64,000 nt of DNA from positions 7,897,419 through 7,961,418 of the forward strand of contig OZ020486.1 in NCBI GenBank assembly GCA_963971405.1, given 5' to 3'. The notes beneath the pieces are model-generated. The model was not told where the DNA came from. It saw only the letters and a program-made list of their open reading frames with translations, and did no database searches. Each line of letters begins with the position of its first letter. Position 1 is the stretch's first letter. Shown in pieces: positions 21,581 through 33,869 of this stretch. The translations under genes were made by a program, and so were the position numbers. The DNA comes from Psococerastis gibbosa (Eukaryota; Arthropoda; Insecta; Psocodea; Psocidae).

Positions 21581-23314
21581 ACTTCAGTTTCAATTCAATG
21601 GAAACCAAATCATGAGATAAAGTAAGGTATGATATATTGAGAATAGGTTTTTTTATTATATGAGAACAGACAAACTCACGCCGCTGGCTAGCTCTAATCA
21701 GGGATGGTTATAAAATTTATAATGAATTTACAATTGAATAAAAAAAAACTGTATTTAAAGTTCACATTTATTATTCATATCTATTTAAGTATTAGTAAAA
21801 ATAGTCAACCTGCTTATAAAATGAAATGATAGAATGCATGCATTGCTGTTATAAAAAATATTTGCACATGATTAGGTAATGTCATGTAGATCAGGTGTAG
21901 TACTCAAAAACAAATGTGGACCGTTACATTTTTAAATAAATTTGTAAAAACAGGAAAGTCAGTCAGTCACCCAGAGAATACTTGAAAGACAAACCTCCTG
22001 ATGGTTTAATATTAGAGTCTGAAACTTACTACACAAGACTAGTCTACTATTAACTTCTCTAAAGCATATGATAAGCATTATTATAATCTTTAATGGGCGC
22101 CACTACATTTTATATGCTCAACGGACCAACTAGATTAATTTAATGGTGAAAAAATGTAGAAAAGAACCATCATGTAAATTATTAAATTATATCAAATTAC
22201 AATGTTGAAATGTCATTAATTATTAATTGCAAGTCCATGTAAAGAAATCAGAAGATTCAGAAGGGCGCCTATTTATTGTAATAATTTAAAACAGAACATA
22301 ATTAGATAATCACTTACAGTTTGTGGAGGAGTTATCTTACGTTATCCATCCCTGGAAAATGTATCGCATCATCACAGCCAAATCTGCGGGCCTTAGTACA
22401 TCTTGGCAGGCATTGACATGGAGTGGCCAACCGTCATAATCCTAACGGTCATGATTCAGGAACAATCGAGAAAAAACGCAATCACTTGTATACCAACTGG
22501 CACATAGAATTTGGAATCCGAAATTTGAAATCAGCACTCAAAGCCGCAACGAAAAATGAGTACTTATAGCCAGAACGTGAACTCAGTAGTCTACTTAACC
22601 CGGAACGCGAAATCATTACTTTTCCCGCAACGCGAACCCTAAAAGAAAATCACATCCATTGAAAATACAGAAGTACAGAAGCTTAATATAGTATGTAACA
22701 GGCCCATGACTAGTACTAACATTACTCATATAAATTGTGTAATAAAATACCTAATTTCATCCTATTATTATTATTACTATTATAAATGCAATAAAGTATT
22801 AAATTATTCTCTATTATTTTATTAACTTTGTTGGATTATTAAAAAATATATGAAGCGTTATAATAGGAATCGGAAGATGCATTTCTTCTTTACCAAATGG
22901 CTATCCAAGTCCGTTTATCAAGAGGCTAGACAGGCAAAGACTTACCACAAAGTGGGAGTATCACAGGTTACTCTAAACACAATTAATAAAGTCAACTTTG
23001 TAAAATATTTAAAAACGTCAGGTGAAAGGAATTCGAATGCCCTGCCAATAAACATCACTTAAACTCATATACGAGCATGCGCAATTGGGTAGAGTAATGC
23101 CAAACACAAGCCAGAAGCCAAGTACACACATGTTATTCCAACTATATTTTCAATACACACAACTATCCTGAACTACTCGCGCCAAATTAGTTACTAGATA
23201 GTTCATTGACGAATTATTCTTTTCTTACTTCCTCTGAATACAAAAATAGAATATTACTATATTTGACCATGAAGAGACGGAGTACATTACCAGGAATGGA
23301 ATGGACCACGTTAC
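21581..23314. other. AT-rich stretch with a weak short repeat
   Basis: No gene recognised. At about 22508-22645 a degenerate 25-30 bp motif of the form 'cc(g/c)(g/c)aac(g)gaaa...agtactta' recurs about five times. Otherwise nothing is seen. Confidence 0.45.
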
Positions 23315-24460
23315 AACTATAGGCAGCGAGGCTTTGTTGAGGGAGAATACTGGATCTGAATAACAGTGTTTTCTACAGAAATGTACCGCCTTGGTTTTTT
23401 CCACTGAAAATTTAAGACCAGTGCTTTCTGACCATTCCGCTAATGAGTCAAGTATCGCTTGCACTGAGACTTCTATTTCGCCCAGTGTGGGCGCTTGAAA
23501 GAAAATTCCCAAATCATCTTATATATAGACAGGTGAGCATGGTAGGTGGAATATAAATAAATAAATAAATAATCGTATATTCGCAAACAGACAAAGTCCA
23601 ATAATATGCAAATTAAAAAATATGGGCCACTATTGAATTAATTGCCATGAGGAAGAGGGCGCAACTCAGGACCGACCCTTGGGGGTGCCATTATCTAATG
23701 TATAGGGGTGGGAGAGGGTATTTCCACATCTAACTGATGTAGTTCCGTTAAGGAGAAAGATTTATATGAATAACGGGAGGTTTCCCAGCATATTCCATGC
23801 TTTAAGCTGTTTTAGGATAGTTACATGCCACGTTGAATCATAGGCCAATTTTATATTCAAAAACATATATCTAATTCTTCTTACGAAGCCATCCTGGATG
23901 TACGTACTCGCCCTATCTAGATGGTCAAGGGACGAGCGCCCCTTGCGTCCTCCGCACTGCACATTTGCTAAAAGGTGTTTGCTATCAAGATGCTAAATCA
24001 ATCTTTTATTTACTATACGTTCTAGCACCTTGATTAACGTATTTGTAAGTGATATAGGCCGATAAGACAATAATAGTGATAGTAATAGTTTCGGTATGGG
24101 AAGTACAATTGCATGGTGCCAATGATCGGGAAAGATCTGACGTTCCCATATGCAGTTGTTTATATCAAGGAGACTACTGAGGTAGTAGGGGGGGGGGGGG
24201 GAGGTGACGTAAGAATGCATATGGAATGCCATTTGGTCCTAGTGCGGTATTTTTCGTGGATTTAATTGCATGTTCTAGATCTGGAGGGGTAACTTTTACA
24301 TTATAGTTCTCTGTTTGCCCACCACCTAAGAAATAGTATCTATCTGTACGCGAAAGCAGTAGTTTGGTGGCGTATGATTTAAGATCTATGGAGTCGTCGC
24401 TACATATATCTGAGAAATGTTTCGCGAACTGATTTGCAATTTCGTACTGTTAAAAGGACA
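23315..24460 (-). pseudogene. Jockey-like non-LTR reverse transcriptase, dead copy B
   Basis: Collinear and highly similar to copy A, extending further 5'. 'LSSLLDINNCIWERQIFPDHW' type sequence and 'HAIVLPIPK' lie at about 24110-24180, then 'SYRPISLTNTLIKVLERIVN', then the GRRKGRSSLDHLD-type motif at about 23900. The RT active site near 23515-23530 carries the same in-frame TAA just before the two aspartates as copy A. It is cut at 23315, inside the region that continues in copy A. Relative to copy A it carries about 70 extra bp at 23560-23630 containing (aaat)n, and a G14 run at 24188-24201 interrupts its 5' part. Confidence 0.8.
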
Positions 24461-24490
24461 TGATTTACTCAATGTGATCAAGTAGTACTC

Positions 24491-24532
24491 AGGACATGTA
24501 GAGTAGTGGAACGGCCTCTGACTTTCACTTAT
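24491..24532 (+). repeat. SINE head fragment
   Basis: 'ggacatgtagagtagtgg' followed by 'ctctgactttcac' matches the A-box side of the SINE family at 25285. The B box and body are missing. Confidence 0.5.
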
Positions 24533-24809
24533 CAGGACTAAGCTTGATGATGGGAGTAGCACCCACTCCCGAAAGGTCACCCCCTTCCCCTGACCACGAG
24601 CTCCGCCCTAATTGTTCGATGACCATGAGAGATATTATATCTTATGAGTCTAACCTCGAACTGAACCTTTGCCTCACAATTCGGTTCGACGATGAAGAAC
24701 CTTAGGTTCGGCTCGAGGTTTGATTCGGAGAAAATTATCCAGCGCTGCTCGAAACAAAAAATATTATGTCAATTTTCCAATCCGAATCGAACCTCTGGAA
24801 TCTACTGTA

Positions 24810-24890
24810 GAAAGAAGAAAGAAATAAAGAAAATTGTCTTTATTTTTAATATGGGCGAATTTTGGGCCTTTCGCCCCACTCTTACCCATT
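24810..24890 (-). repeat. Short dispersed repeat flanked by ACTGTAG
   Basis: The reverse complement (gggtaagagtggggcgaaag..., then an AAG/TTTC-rich tail) matches 16008-16085 on the plus strand. ACTGTAG occurs immediately on both sides (about 24803-24809 and 24891-24897), a possible 7-bp target duplication. It may be a very short SINE-like element. Confidence 0.5.
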
Positions 24891-25282
24891 AACTGTAGTG
24901 AAGGTTTGGTTCCGGTAAAGAGTCCCCCGGTTCTGTTCGAGGTTTGGATTGAATTAAGCCGATCCTCGGTTCTCAGGTTCGAAGCATGAAACATGAAACA
25001 GGCTATTGTTTTGCACCAACCAATGACAACCCATTTGTTCGCACGATGAATTCATAACGAGTCGCCACCGTGTGATTTGTGCACCGGGCTTTACGGAATA
25101 AATCCCTCAAGGCGAATTTTCCAATAGCAGGATTCGAGGGCATTAAGTAATTAAAATTATTAATTATAATGATTAATGTGAAACGTGAAATAGAAACATG
25201 TCATCATACAGAGTTCTTGTACGAGCTCCCGGCAATGCCTTTTGTTTTTCTATTTATACGTCAGTGCAATTGAACGATGGGC

Positions 25283-25491
25283 AGGACATGTAGAGCAGTG
25301 GTACAGACTCCGAATTTCATCCAAAAGGTTGTTGGTTCGAGTCCCAAACTTGCTACCTTTTCTGGCTGTGGTTTGGAGCATGCATGTAAGGCAGGCGGTC
25401 CCGGTTCTTGCTAGTTGAGTGTAAGAGAGGGTTTTATAGCCGTAACTCCGTGAGGTTGGCTTTGCAATAGAACAAATAAAGTCAATATTTT
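25283..25491 (+). mobile_element. tRNA-derived SINE copy
   Basis: A-box-like TAGAGCAGTGG at 25291-25301 and perfect B box GGTTCGAGTCC at 25334-25344. Body and tail (cggtcccggttcttgctag, gttggctttgcaatag, aaataaagtc) match the other copies. Confidence 0.85.
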
Positions 25492-25639
25492 AAGATTTGT
25501 GGTGATCCAACATGACAGAGAACTAATACAGCCATTCCCACGCATCGACAAGAATGTTCCAACTATGGTGGTCCAGTTTCTGGATTTGGTCAGTAGTGGA
25601 AGGACAAACTGTTATAGACGAACCCTGGGCAGTCTCATG

Positions 25640-26582
25640 CATTGGCGTGAATTCCCAAAATTTCTGGGGAGGGGGGCTTTAGGACCCCAAGACTTCGATC
25701 CCCCGGAGAAAAAAAAATCGATAAGTGGACCCAATTTAGTGAAGTTATACGCATATTACACCCTGGAGAAAGGGGGGCCCGGGAGTCTCCCCCGGAGAAA
25801 AAAATTGATAAATGGGCTAAAATTAGTGAAGTTTTACGAATATTCTACCCTGGAGAAAGGGGGGCCGGGGGTCTCCCCCGAAGAACAAAAATTGATGAAC
25901 AGGGCCAAATTAGGGAGGTTTTACGCACTTTGCAAGCAGCCCAGTTAAGATTTTACTAACGAATAAACCTACCACTGAGGGGGGCCTGGGGGTCTCCCCC
26001 AAAGACAAATTTTGAAAAAATAGGTGTGAAATATTGGGGTTTTAATCATTTTGAGTAACATAATTTTGTGAAAGGACTTATATCGGATAGGTCAATATGA
26101 TGATTTTTTTCATGATGTCTATCATGTGAAATAAGCATACCAAGAATTAATTTCCCTTTCGTTATTGTGAATACTATGCCTTTCGCCTTCATAACGTCCT
26201 TGTCACCAGAAATCCTGGGGGGGGGGCTTAGCCCAGGACCCCCCTATTTACGCCACTGTTTGTAAACAGTACAAGACTGGGACATTACAACGGCGAATAA
26301 ACCTACCATTGAGGGGGGCGCGGGGGTCTCCCCCGGAGAAAAATTTGGAAAAATAGCTCTGAAATATTGGGGTTCTAAGCATTTTTAGTAATATATTTTT
26401 TGTGAGAGTACTTGGTCAATATGTTGATTTTTTTCATGCAAAATAAGCATACTAAGAATTAATTTCCCTTTCATTATTGTGGATAGTATGCCTTTAGCCT
26501 CCATAATGTCTTTGTCACCAAAACTCCTGGGGGGGGGCTACGGGTGGACCTGGGGGGCAGGACCCCCCTATTTACGCCAATG
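25640..26582. mobile_element. Composite hAT-type element, 943 bp, 8-bp target duplication
   Basis: The ends cattggcgtgaatt and tatttacgccaatg are inverted copies. Outside them lies an exact 8-bp direct repeat gtctcatg (25632-25639 and 26583-26590). Inside there are about 100-bp tandem units with 'ggagaaaggggggcc...tctccccc' (25700-25940) and a 333-bp tandem duplication starting at 25961 and 26294. An internal terminus-like sequence (tatttacgccactg, to about 26269) closes the first duplicate. No transposase frame is seen; the open frame 25499-25948 is a shadow of the repeats. Confidence 0.8.
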
Positions 26583-26590
26583 GTCTCATG

Positions 26591-27006
26591 GCTCCTGGTC
26601 GCGGCCTGTTTACCAAAATAGGGAGGAACCGGTCAAACCAAAAAAGTGAAGATGGTTGTCTAAAATATATCTGGGTCAAACCCACGAGACGGGCACTTTT
26701 CAACTTTTTTTTATCTTCAAATTAAAGTTTGCATATCCAAAAAATAATGTTTTTCCTCGTTCAACACACTTCAATTATGGGCGTGCAGTCTGTCTTTGAG
26801 CTTAAATTTCAAAATTTGCAAAGTTTTTAGAAATACACACAACATCCCGTATGTAAAGGGACCGTCGTTTCATGGGACAAACGTTTCTAAAACAACTGTC
26901 ACTACATGCATACGCGAAAAACCTAATTCATATGCCGGGACACCGTTCTATTTAATATCCAGTTTGACTCTGAATTTTGTCAGTTGAGTGTGATTTACAG
27001 AAACAT
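26591..27006. other. Spacer with no supported gene
   Basis: Nothing recognised. Confidence 0.4.
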
Positions 27007-27313
27007 AGTTTCCACCAACCTCGCATTGCAGAATTGACGGAAATGTTTATTTTCCTCTATGCCATAGTTAAAATTGATCAATGATCATACATTAAAATCA
27101 CAAACAAACTAAAATTAAAAAATGGTGTCATGGGATATGTTAAGTACAAATATTTTTATAGATTTCTATAAAAAGAAAAATTCTAATTTCCGTCAATGTC
27201 ATTTGCATTCTGCAATTCGAGGTCGGTGGAAACGCCACCTATGTCTTGAATGTCTGCTACCACGTCACCGTTTTTGTAAATAGCCCTAGCCGGTCAATGG
27301 AATGGGCACCTAA
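27007..27313. mobile_element. Foldback MITE, partly deleted copy 2
   Basis: The right arm (27191-27313) matches the right arm of the element at 10837, including 'gaatgtctgctaccacgtcacc'. The left arm keeps only the inner part 'tttccaccaacctcgcattgcagaa'. The centre is related (gtcatgggatatgtt, cacaaacaaactaaaat). Confidence 0.75.
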
Positions 27314-27819
27314 GGCACAGACCGATGTTGCAGTTTATGCTCGGACAATTGCGAATTTTCCACATGTAACAGCTGAAAATGGAAAAGTTTAAAGAAACAT
27401 AAACTAAGTTTGCCTTGTAGCGCCATGGTGCTGTCATGAACTACACAGAACTCGATGCAGCATCGCCTGTAAAATATTATTATTTAAATTGTGGCGCCAA
27501 ATTTGAATTGTGAGACCGTCATTGCACATTTAACCGAGGACACTTTTTAAAATATTTTCCCGATTTAATTTCAATTCACTGCAAAATTAGTTTTGACGTA
27601 GTAGTCTACGCTTATTTATGAGAACAATAAATTAGAAGCATGAAAACCGTATCTAAGGTGGTTTAGAAAATATTGAGACTAAACATTTCTCAGATGGAGA
27701 GCGGACATGGGACAGACGTTTCATTTTGACCGTTTAATAATACACAACTTTGCTTAAAATTATTTCTTCTTCGTGATTTTAGCTAACCCAGATCTTTATA
27801 TGCTTATCATTACAGTAGT
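27314..27819. other. Spacer with no supported gene
   Basis: Nothing recognised beyond AT-rich sequence. Confidence 0.4.
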
Positions 27820-28659
27820 AAGAACCGGTCCGAGTTTACTCAAACATGCTTTCCAATTTATCAAAATTAGAGAAAATGAGTAATTTCATGGTAAATAATT
27901 TTCCTATGGTTAAATTTCCGATATTTCGGGGGGGGGGGGGGTGTCCACCTGACGTCACTCGTCACTGGTGGTGAGGTAAATTCTAGATAGGTCAGACCAA
28001 CACATCACCACACAGCAATACTGGCAGGGCACGCAATGCATTTGAGCGTGAATTTTCTATCATTTTTTCACAAACATTTTTTTGTACAAAACCAAATACT
28101 TTTTTTGGGAAAGCAACCTGTCCGGTTTCGTTACTCAATTTAACACCTACAACATACCTGAAGGTAGAAACCATCGATAGAAAGGTGTCGCAGAAAAATT
28201 ATTTTTTAGTCATTTTTCATTAAAATTTAGTCATTTTTATTTTTTTACCCCCAGAAGCAAACTATCAAGGGGCAAGCGACCCCCCGCATTTTATCACGAT
28301 TAACAACAGCTACAATATATGTGAATTTGAAAGAAATCGTTTGAGCCGTTTTTGGGAAATAATTTTCTTAGACGTTTTATTGAAGTTTTTTGAAAATTAA
28401 AACCCCCCAAATTGAGTTATCCCAAAATAAAAAAAATGGTCCAGAGGTATGATTTTTGTGAACCTACATGCCGAATTTCATCAAAATGAATCCAGTAGTT
28501 TGCCAGGAAATCGACGCACAGACAGACAGACAGACATTTCGTAAAAACCACTTTTTTGGGTTCCTGGGACCTTAAAACGTGTAAATCCGTTGAAATCTCG
28601 GAATCGGACATTTCGACGATCACAAAGCTTCCCTTATACTACGTATAAATTGGAAAGCA
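27820..28659 (-). repeat. Dispersed repeat R1, full-length copy 3
   Basis: Reverse orientation: starts aagaaccggtccgagtttac and ends 'acgtataaattggaaagca'. Contains a G14 run at 27928-27941 (the C run of the forward copies) and (gaca)n near 28515-28535. Collinear with copies 1 and 2. Confidence 0.8.
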
Positions 28660-28745
28660 AAAAGCACAGAAAACAGCTTTTTGGCAAAAGTAGGCACCCG
28701 GACACTAAAAGTGCCCTTCTCGTGCATGGGTTTGACCCATCTACC

Positions 28746-29523
28746 CAGTGCCGGATTAACACATGGGCACTTGGGGCACAGGGCCCCGCCCCCCCCCCCC
28801 AGAAATGCCTAAAATTCCGGAATGTGATATTTTTAGATTTAAATATACAAAAATTAGAAATTATAAGTTTTAAAATTGGCGGGAAATAGTGTCATTGTTT
28901 TTTTCCTGCAATGCTGGTAGGTAGATTTATGAATTTTAGAGAAGGTTGCACCAGAGGCTGACGAAGCGACCTGCTGTCGCCTCCCTCCCTTTGGAAGGCA
29001 GTTATATTCATTGCCTCTAAAATCAAGTGTTACAGCACTCAAAATGCGCAAAATCTCACTATTTCAGCCCTATTTTTCAAAAACATTCTCTCGGGGGAGA
29101 CCCCCGGGCCCCCCTTGTCCACAATTATATTTATTCATTCTAATATATAAGCCCTAATGCTCTCAAAATGTGCAAAATCTCACTATTTCAGCCCTATTTT
29201 TCAAAATGTTTCTCTCGGGGGAGACCCCCGGGCCCCCCTTGTCCATAATTGTATTGATTCTTTGTAATATGTAGGTAATTCTTGCTCTCAAATTGTGGTA
29301 AACCTCAATATTTCAGCCCTCTGTCTCCTGAGCAACTTCTATGAAAATGGGTGCAGAGGCACCAAATTATACCACATCTTCGAAAACCTATCGTTACGCC
29401 ACTGACAAGTGCCTCCCCCTTTTATGAGGTCTGGGACCGCCTCGTCCGTCTCTGGTTTACACCCACGGCCCCCCATATCTTGTGTCCGCGCCCCCCCCCC
29501 CCCCAGGGGTTAATCCGGCACTG
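28746..29523. mobile_element. hAT-type non-autonomous element, 778 bp
   Basis: A perfect 15-bp terminal inverted repeat, cagtgccggattaac (28746-28760) and gttaatccggcactg (29509-29523), is flanked by an exact 8-bp direct repeat catctacc (28738-28745 and 29524-29531). CAG...CTG ends plus an 8-bp duplication fit the hAT superfamily. Next to each terminus lies a C-rich run. The interior holds two about 124-bp tandem copies of a block with 'ctctcgggggagacccccgg' (29088 and 29212), a motif also inside the element at 25640. There is no transposase. Confidence 0.92.
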
Positions 29524-29531
29524 CATCTACC

Positions 29532-31638
29532 CTATGCCAAAATAACCTAATACGAGACATTTTCAAGGGAAATGCATGACGACAGGACTTAAAATAAAAC
29601 TTAAAAATACTTATATAAATAATACTTATATAAAATACACTTAATAATACTTAAAAATAACTACCTCCTCTTGAGCCACTGCTTCACAAAACCAAGCTCC
29701 ATTTCTAGTTAAAAAAAAAAACTTCAATACTTATTGAATCACCCTCGTATTTTCCATACATCCAACGACAGCAATGAAGCCAAAATAACAATACACACTG
29801 GTTAAGAAAACGGCAATGAAGAAAATCCGAGTTGTAAATCGGGTTTGCAATAAGCTCAGTCGGGGATTCCGCTGATAAATACTTTTTCTGTTTGCAAAGA
29901 GTTAGCTGAGAATAGAGGGGTCTTTTGGTGAGGGGAGCCCGACCGTTATTTTGAGGAGACGTTCCCGTAATGATTTTTCAATACTAATGCGTTCTGTTAT
30001 GAGCACCATTGTCATCATTTGCATCTGTGCTGACTACTTTGCAGGGTAAAATAACTTATTCAGACTGTAAATAGGGGATGTCTTATATTTGACGAAAAAA
30101 GGGAAACAGCAAGATTTCGTCATTCAATTTCAGTCTCATCTGGTCTCAGGTAAACGGCACTCCTGCTAGAGGGTATTGAATGAGCCTTTTTGAAGGCTGA
30201 TTTGCAAAATAGCACTAAATCAGACAAAAATTCTTGGAAACAAGTATCCACCCAAAATATTGCCAACAGTATTTATTTCACTCAAAAGTCAATTAATTAC
30301 AGAACCAAAACTGCCAAATTATGGTATTCCGCCATCTTTTCGAATGCAATCGTATTACTTTTAAAACCAGAAACTGGAACAGGATGTTGAAGTTGGAGTG
30401 TAAAACTTCCGCCATTTAACTATTTTAGGGTTAATGGTAACGTTAACTCTATGCTACAAATATGATGTCTTTGTTATGCACAAAATTAAGGTGAAGAGTC
30501 CCATTTTTTTTTCTTTCATATTTTAAGAAGCATCTACAAACCTCTTCAAGGGAAGCAGATTATTACTGTTTTTCGATAATATCTGTATAATACGCTCGCC
30601 TACTTTTTTTTTTTCAGTAGGTTATTAGTATTTCGTGCGGTTCAATTCAAATTTACCTAGAAATCTTGTATATTTTTCTTCTATAAAGACTGCTGTAATG
30701 CTGTTGTGGCTGTAGAATATGGACCAAGGTTTTATTTAAATTTTGCAAAATACGGTAACATACAAAAATTGGGAAGACTCTCCCTTAAATTTTACAAGAC
30801 ATACCTAATATATATATATATAGCGTGAGGCCAGCAACTTCGCTCGTCTCACCTTTGCTAAGATTGCTCGACCTAACACTCTTATTAGCCCATACATTCA
30901 GCTGATCTGCTTAAACACTTTCAGTTACTTACTGCTAAGGAAAAACGCATTTACTTTATAGTTATTATTATTACATTTTCACATTCTTCTATTATAATGT
31001 CATTGATGTACACTGCATAATTCTTGGAATTACACACTGACGATAACTCGCTGCTAAAGGGGGGATAACTCGGCGATGCCGTAGGAGTCAAGGCGCGACG
31101 TGGCGACTCGCCACTAGCGTGGCTGGCTGCAGTTGCAATATTTGGTTAAGATGTAGGAAAAACTCAAAGGGTTGTTAAATAAAGGAGAAAGGACGGGGGG
31201 GGGGCTTTCCCATCTCCACCAGCCGTTTTTGTTCTTACTCACATTCGGCTGGATCTGTACACAAAATATCAATACCTTACTGTACTTTTCTCACACACTA
31301 TGATTTGGTTATCACCCAGTAAAGACTTTAACAAAACCTTTCTCCGTGCTGGCTTTTCGTCAAGTGATCGTCATCAGCCGATTGCGAGACCGGTCTACAG
31401 CTTTCAGCAGGAAAACCGATAAGAAACTAAGTTGTATTGATTTTCCTATGCTTAGCTTGGCCGATCTCACTCCCGCTGAACTCAGCTATGCTCGGAAAGT
31501 CATTACCTAACTTTATTTCAACATATTTGGATCATGCCATGACCAAATGAAGGAGGAAAGCTACCAAGTGGCGCATAAAAGCGTCACAATAGTACCTTGT
31601 ATACCTTATATGTTCAACGACAAGTGAGAACAAGACTT
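29532..31638. other. Stretch with no supported gene
   Basis: AT-rich, a (TA)n patch at 30811-30825 and a G10 run near 31195. Short open frames have no recognisable similarity. Confidence 0.45.
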
Positions 31639-31781
31639 TGTAAGACATTAATATCAAAGCCACAGATCCTCCTTCTAACTCTAGCAGTAGAGAATGGTTA
31701 TGAGGTCATATACTTTAGTTGAAATACAATTTATTAATATCTCTGTTTTATTACCATTATATACAAACGGGAAAAAAGTAA
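31639..31781 (-). mobile_element. LTR of the tandem gypsy-like array, left part (split)
   Basis: tgtaagacattaatatcaaa up to gggaaaaaagtaa matches the LTR seen inside the array at 35652, 37762 and 39872, with several substitutions. The LTR resumes at 33683 after the 1901-bp insertion. It is the outermost LTR on the left, more diverged than the internal ones. Confidence 0.8.
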
Positions 31782-33682
31782 TGCAAAATTATCCTTTTAT
31801 GCGTCATGTGTGAAATTAGACTTTATTGTTCATTTCTGTTACTAAACTCGTACACTGCTTGTGCACTTCTATCATGCTAGCTTCTCGCTATTAAAACTTG
31901 CTTTACTAATCTATTTTAATTTAGGCCTATTATACTTTGGGAGCTATAAATCTCTTCTTAATTATTGTTACAAGATCTGCTATTTTCTTATTAAATAAAA
32001 ATGCTTGTGATGCTTATCCTTGCTTAACTTAGGAAAGTTAGATTCGGAAACTTAGGGAAATGAAATAAAAACTACTTAGGGCTACTCTAGAAGGTAGCTA
32101 TTTTCTAACGGATGACATGTCCTGATAAGACACTGAAGCCCGGGATTGGTGTTACGAAAAATAAAACGGGCTAGCTCAGACGACACCCAAGCTAATCCTA
32201 CTCCAGCTTCAAAACTACTCAACACAACTAGAGAAACATGCAGCTCCCGAGGTCAAGCTCCCGATGAATCCGACAGAAACCCAGATCGCGGGGCGCTAGA
32301 CTCTAGAGCCGCATCCTCCCTCATGCGGAGACTCAACTCAGGGAGCGTTAAGGTCAGAAAGAAACCTGGACAAAATCTGCGACAACAATCTCTCTCTTCT
32401 AATGCAACAAATATAAGTACAATAATGATTTTAAATTGAAAAACAATAGCGGGTGAATTAAGTTAAAACCACGTCTTAGACGGGGCAATAGAAACCAATG
32501 TGGCCAAAATAATCAACAAGGTCAAAGAGCTGGAAGAGCTCTTATTTATTTTAAAATTAACCGAAAAAACCCAGCTGGGAAAACTTTTCCGCTTTTACCA
32601 AAAGCAACAAAAACAAAATAATGTGAGAGTGACAACGAAATTACTACGGTAAGTACAGTGAAAAGAATACATTGACAAACTGGTGATCTAAGCACAGAGA
32701 CGCTGCGTTTTTGCGCCAAAAACAGAGACCACTTTAATAAAACGTAATCAAACACTAACCCGGGGCGCCAACCTACAATTTTGGAATGATTACTGCCAAA
32801 CAAGGACCGGTAGACGTGCCCCTTTCCCGTAGGCAAGGATCGGGTCACACGCCTCAATTTTTCGGATCCAAAAGTGGCTGCAAACCCCAGCGTCCCTATT
32901 CTTAGACCACCATATTGTAAATTAGAACAAGAATGAACAGGCTCCCGAAGTTTGACAGCTCCAGGAGTGTCATCAGCTGATTATGACAAGGCAGTCAGCT
33001 CATCAAAAAATTACGTACGGACTAAATGATTTAGAAAATTAGGGGGTAGCAAAAATTTGCGCCCAGAACTTAGGAAAATTGACGAACTGGAAAAATTATA
33101 TAAAAGAAAAGAGGCTTCCGGACCAGAGCTCACGGCAGGGTACTCGGATTCCACTAGTAGGTGCCGGGCGCAGAGAGTGCATACTCCGCGGGGTGTAGTA
33201 GGCCCTAGGCAGGCCGTAGGTAGGTCAAATATGCATGGCTCACTCCATCTCGCCTATCCGAACTCCAGGCGGCTACCGGAGCCTAGTTGGTCAGGCTCCG
33301 AGCTGTGGCTCCCCAGCGACCGGCTTTAGGCCCAGACAAGCTTTTCCTACCCCATCATGGTGGCTGATTCAGGTGCACAAAAAATCAACCTCGAAGCAAC
33401 TCATCACCAAGAAAGTCAGAGAATGAGCCAGTTTGAGACTTGCCAGCTCACTTCGTCCTTATCCGGTCATATTAGCCACTTTTAGGCACCTTTTAACTCC
33501 CAAGTTGACTTCATGTGGTTAACCTCACCCCCCAAAAATCCCAATATATTATTTTGACTCGCCCCCAATTGTGTTTAATCGTGGTTAATGCTCGAATTAA
33601 TCCCCTTTCGACTCATTTCCGTTTCGAGTTTCGATGTATTCCCGCCACTCACTCCGCGCTGTTTTTTTTTTAAATCATTACA
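31782..33682. mobile_element. 1901-bp TG...CA insertion in an LTR, flanked by AGTAA
   Basis: The target LTR reads gggaaaaaagtaagtacgc in the uninterrupted copies. Here it is split after 'aaaaaagtaa' and resumes 'agtaagtacgc', so AGTAA (31777-31781 and 33682-33686) or GTAA is duplicated. The insert starts TGCAAAAT and ends ATTACA, the TG...CA form of an LTR element or a long solo LTR. It encodes no recognisable gag or pol. Short frames at 32146-32439 and 33057-33329 (plus) are unrecognised. I see no repeated end sequence, which favours a solo LTR or an unknown non-autonomous element. Confidence 0.6.
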
Positions 33683-33869
33683 GTAAGTACGCTTCAGAAC
33701 ATTGATATAGCTCTATACACTAAGGATACACAGTTTTTATAATACAGTTTTTACCAGAATGACGTGGGGGTAAGGTACATATTATTTTCTGTAGATGACA
33801 AGGACTGGGATTATTTGCCCTTACGGCCATGATGACTTCAGAGGCTATTGGCGTACCACCTTGATATCC

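Noticed and set aside
25499..25948. 149-codon plus-strand frame
   Set aside because: It crosses the boundary of the hAT-type element and follows its short tandem repeats; no family resemblance.
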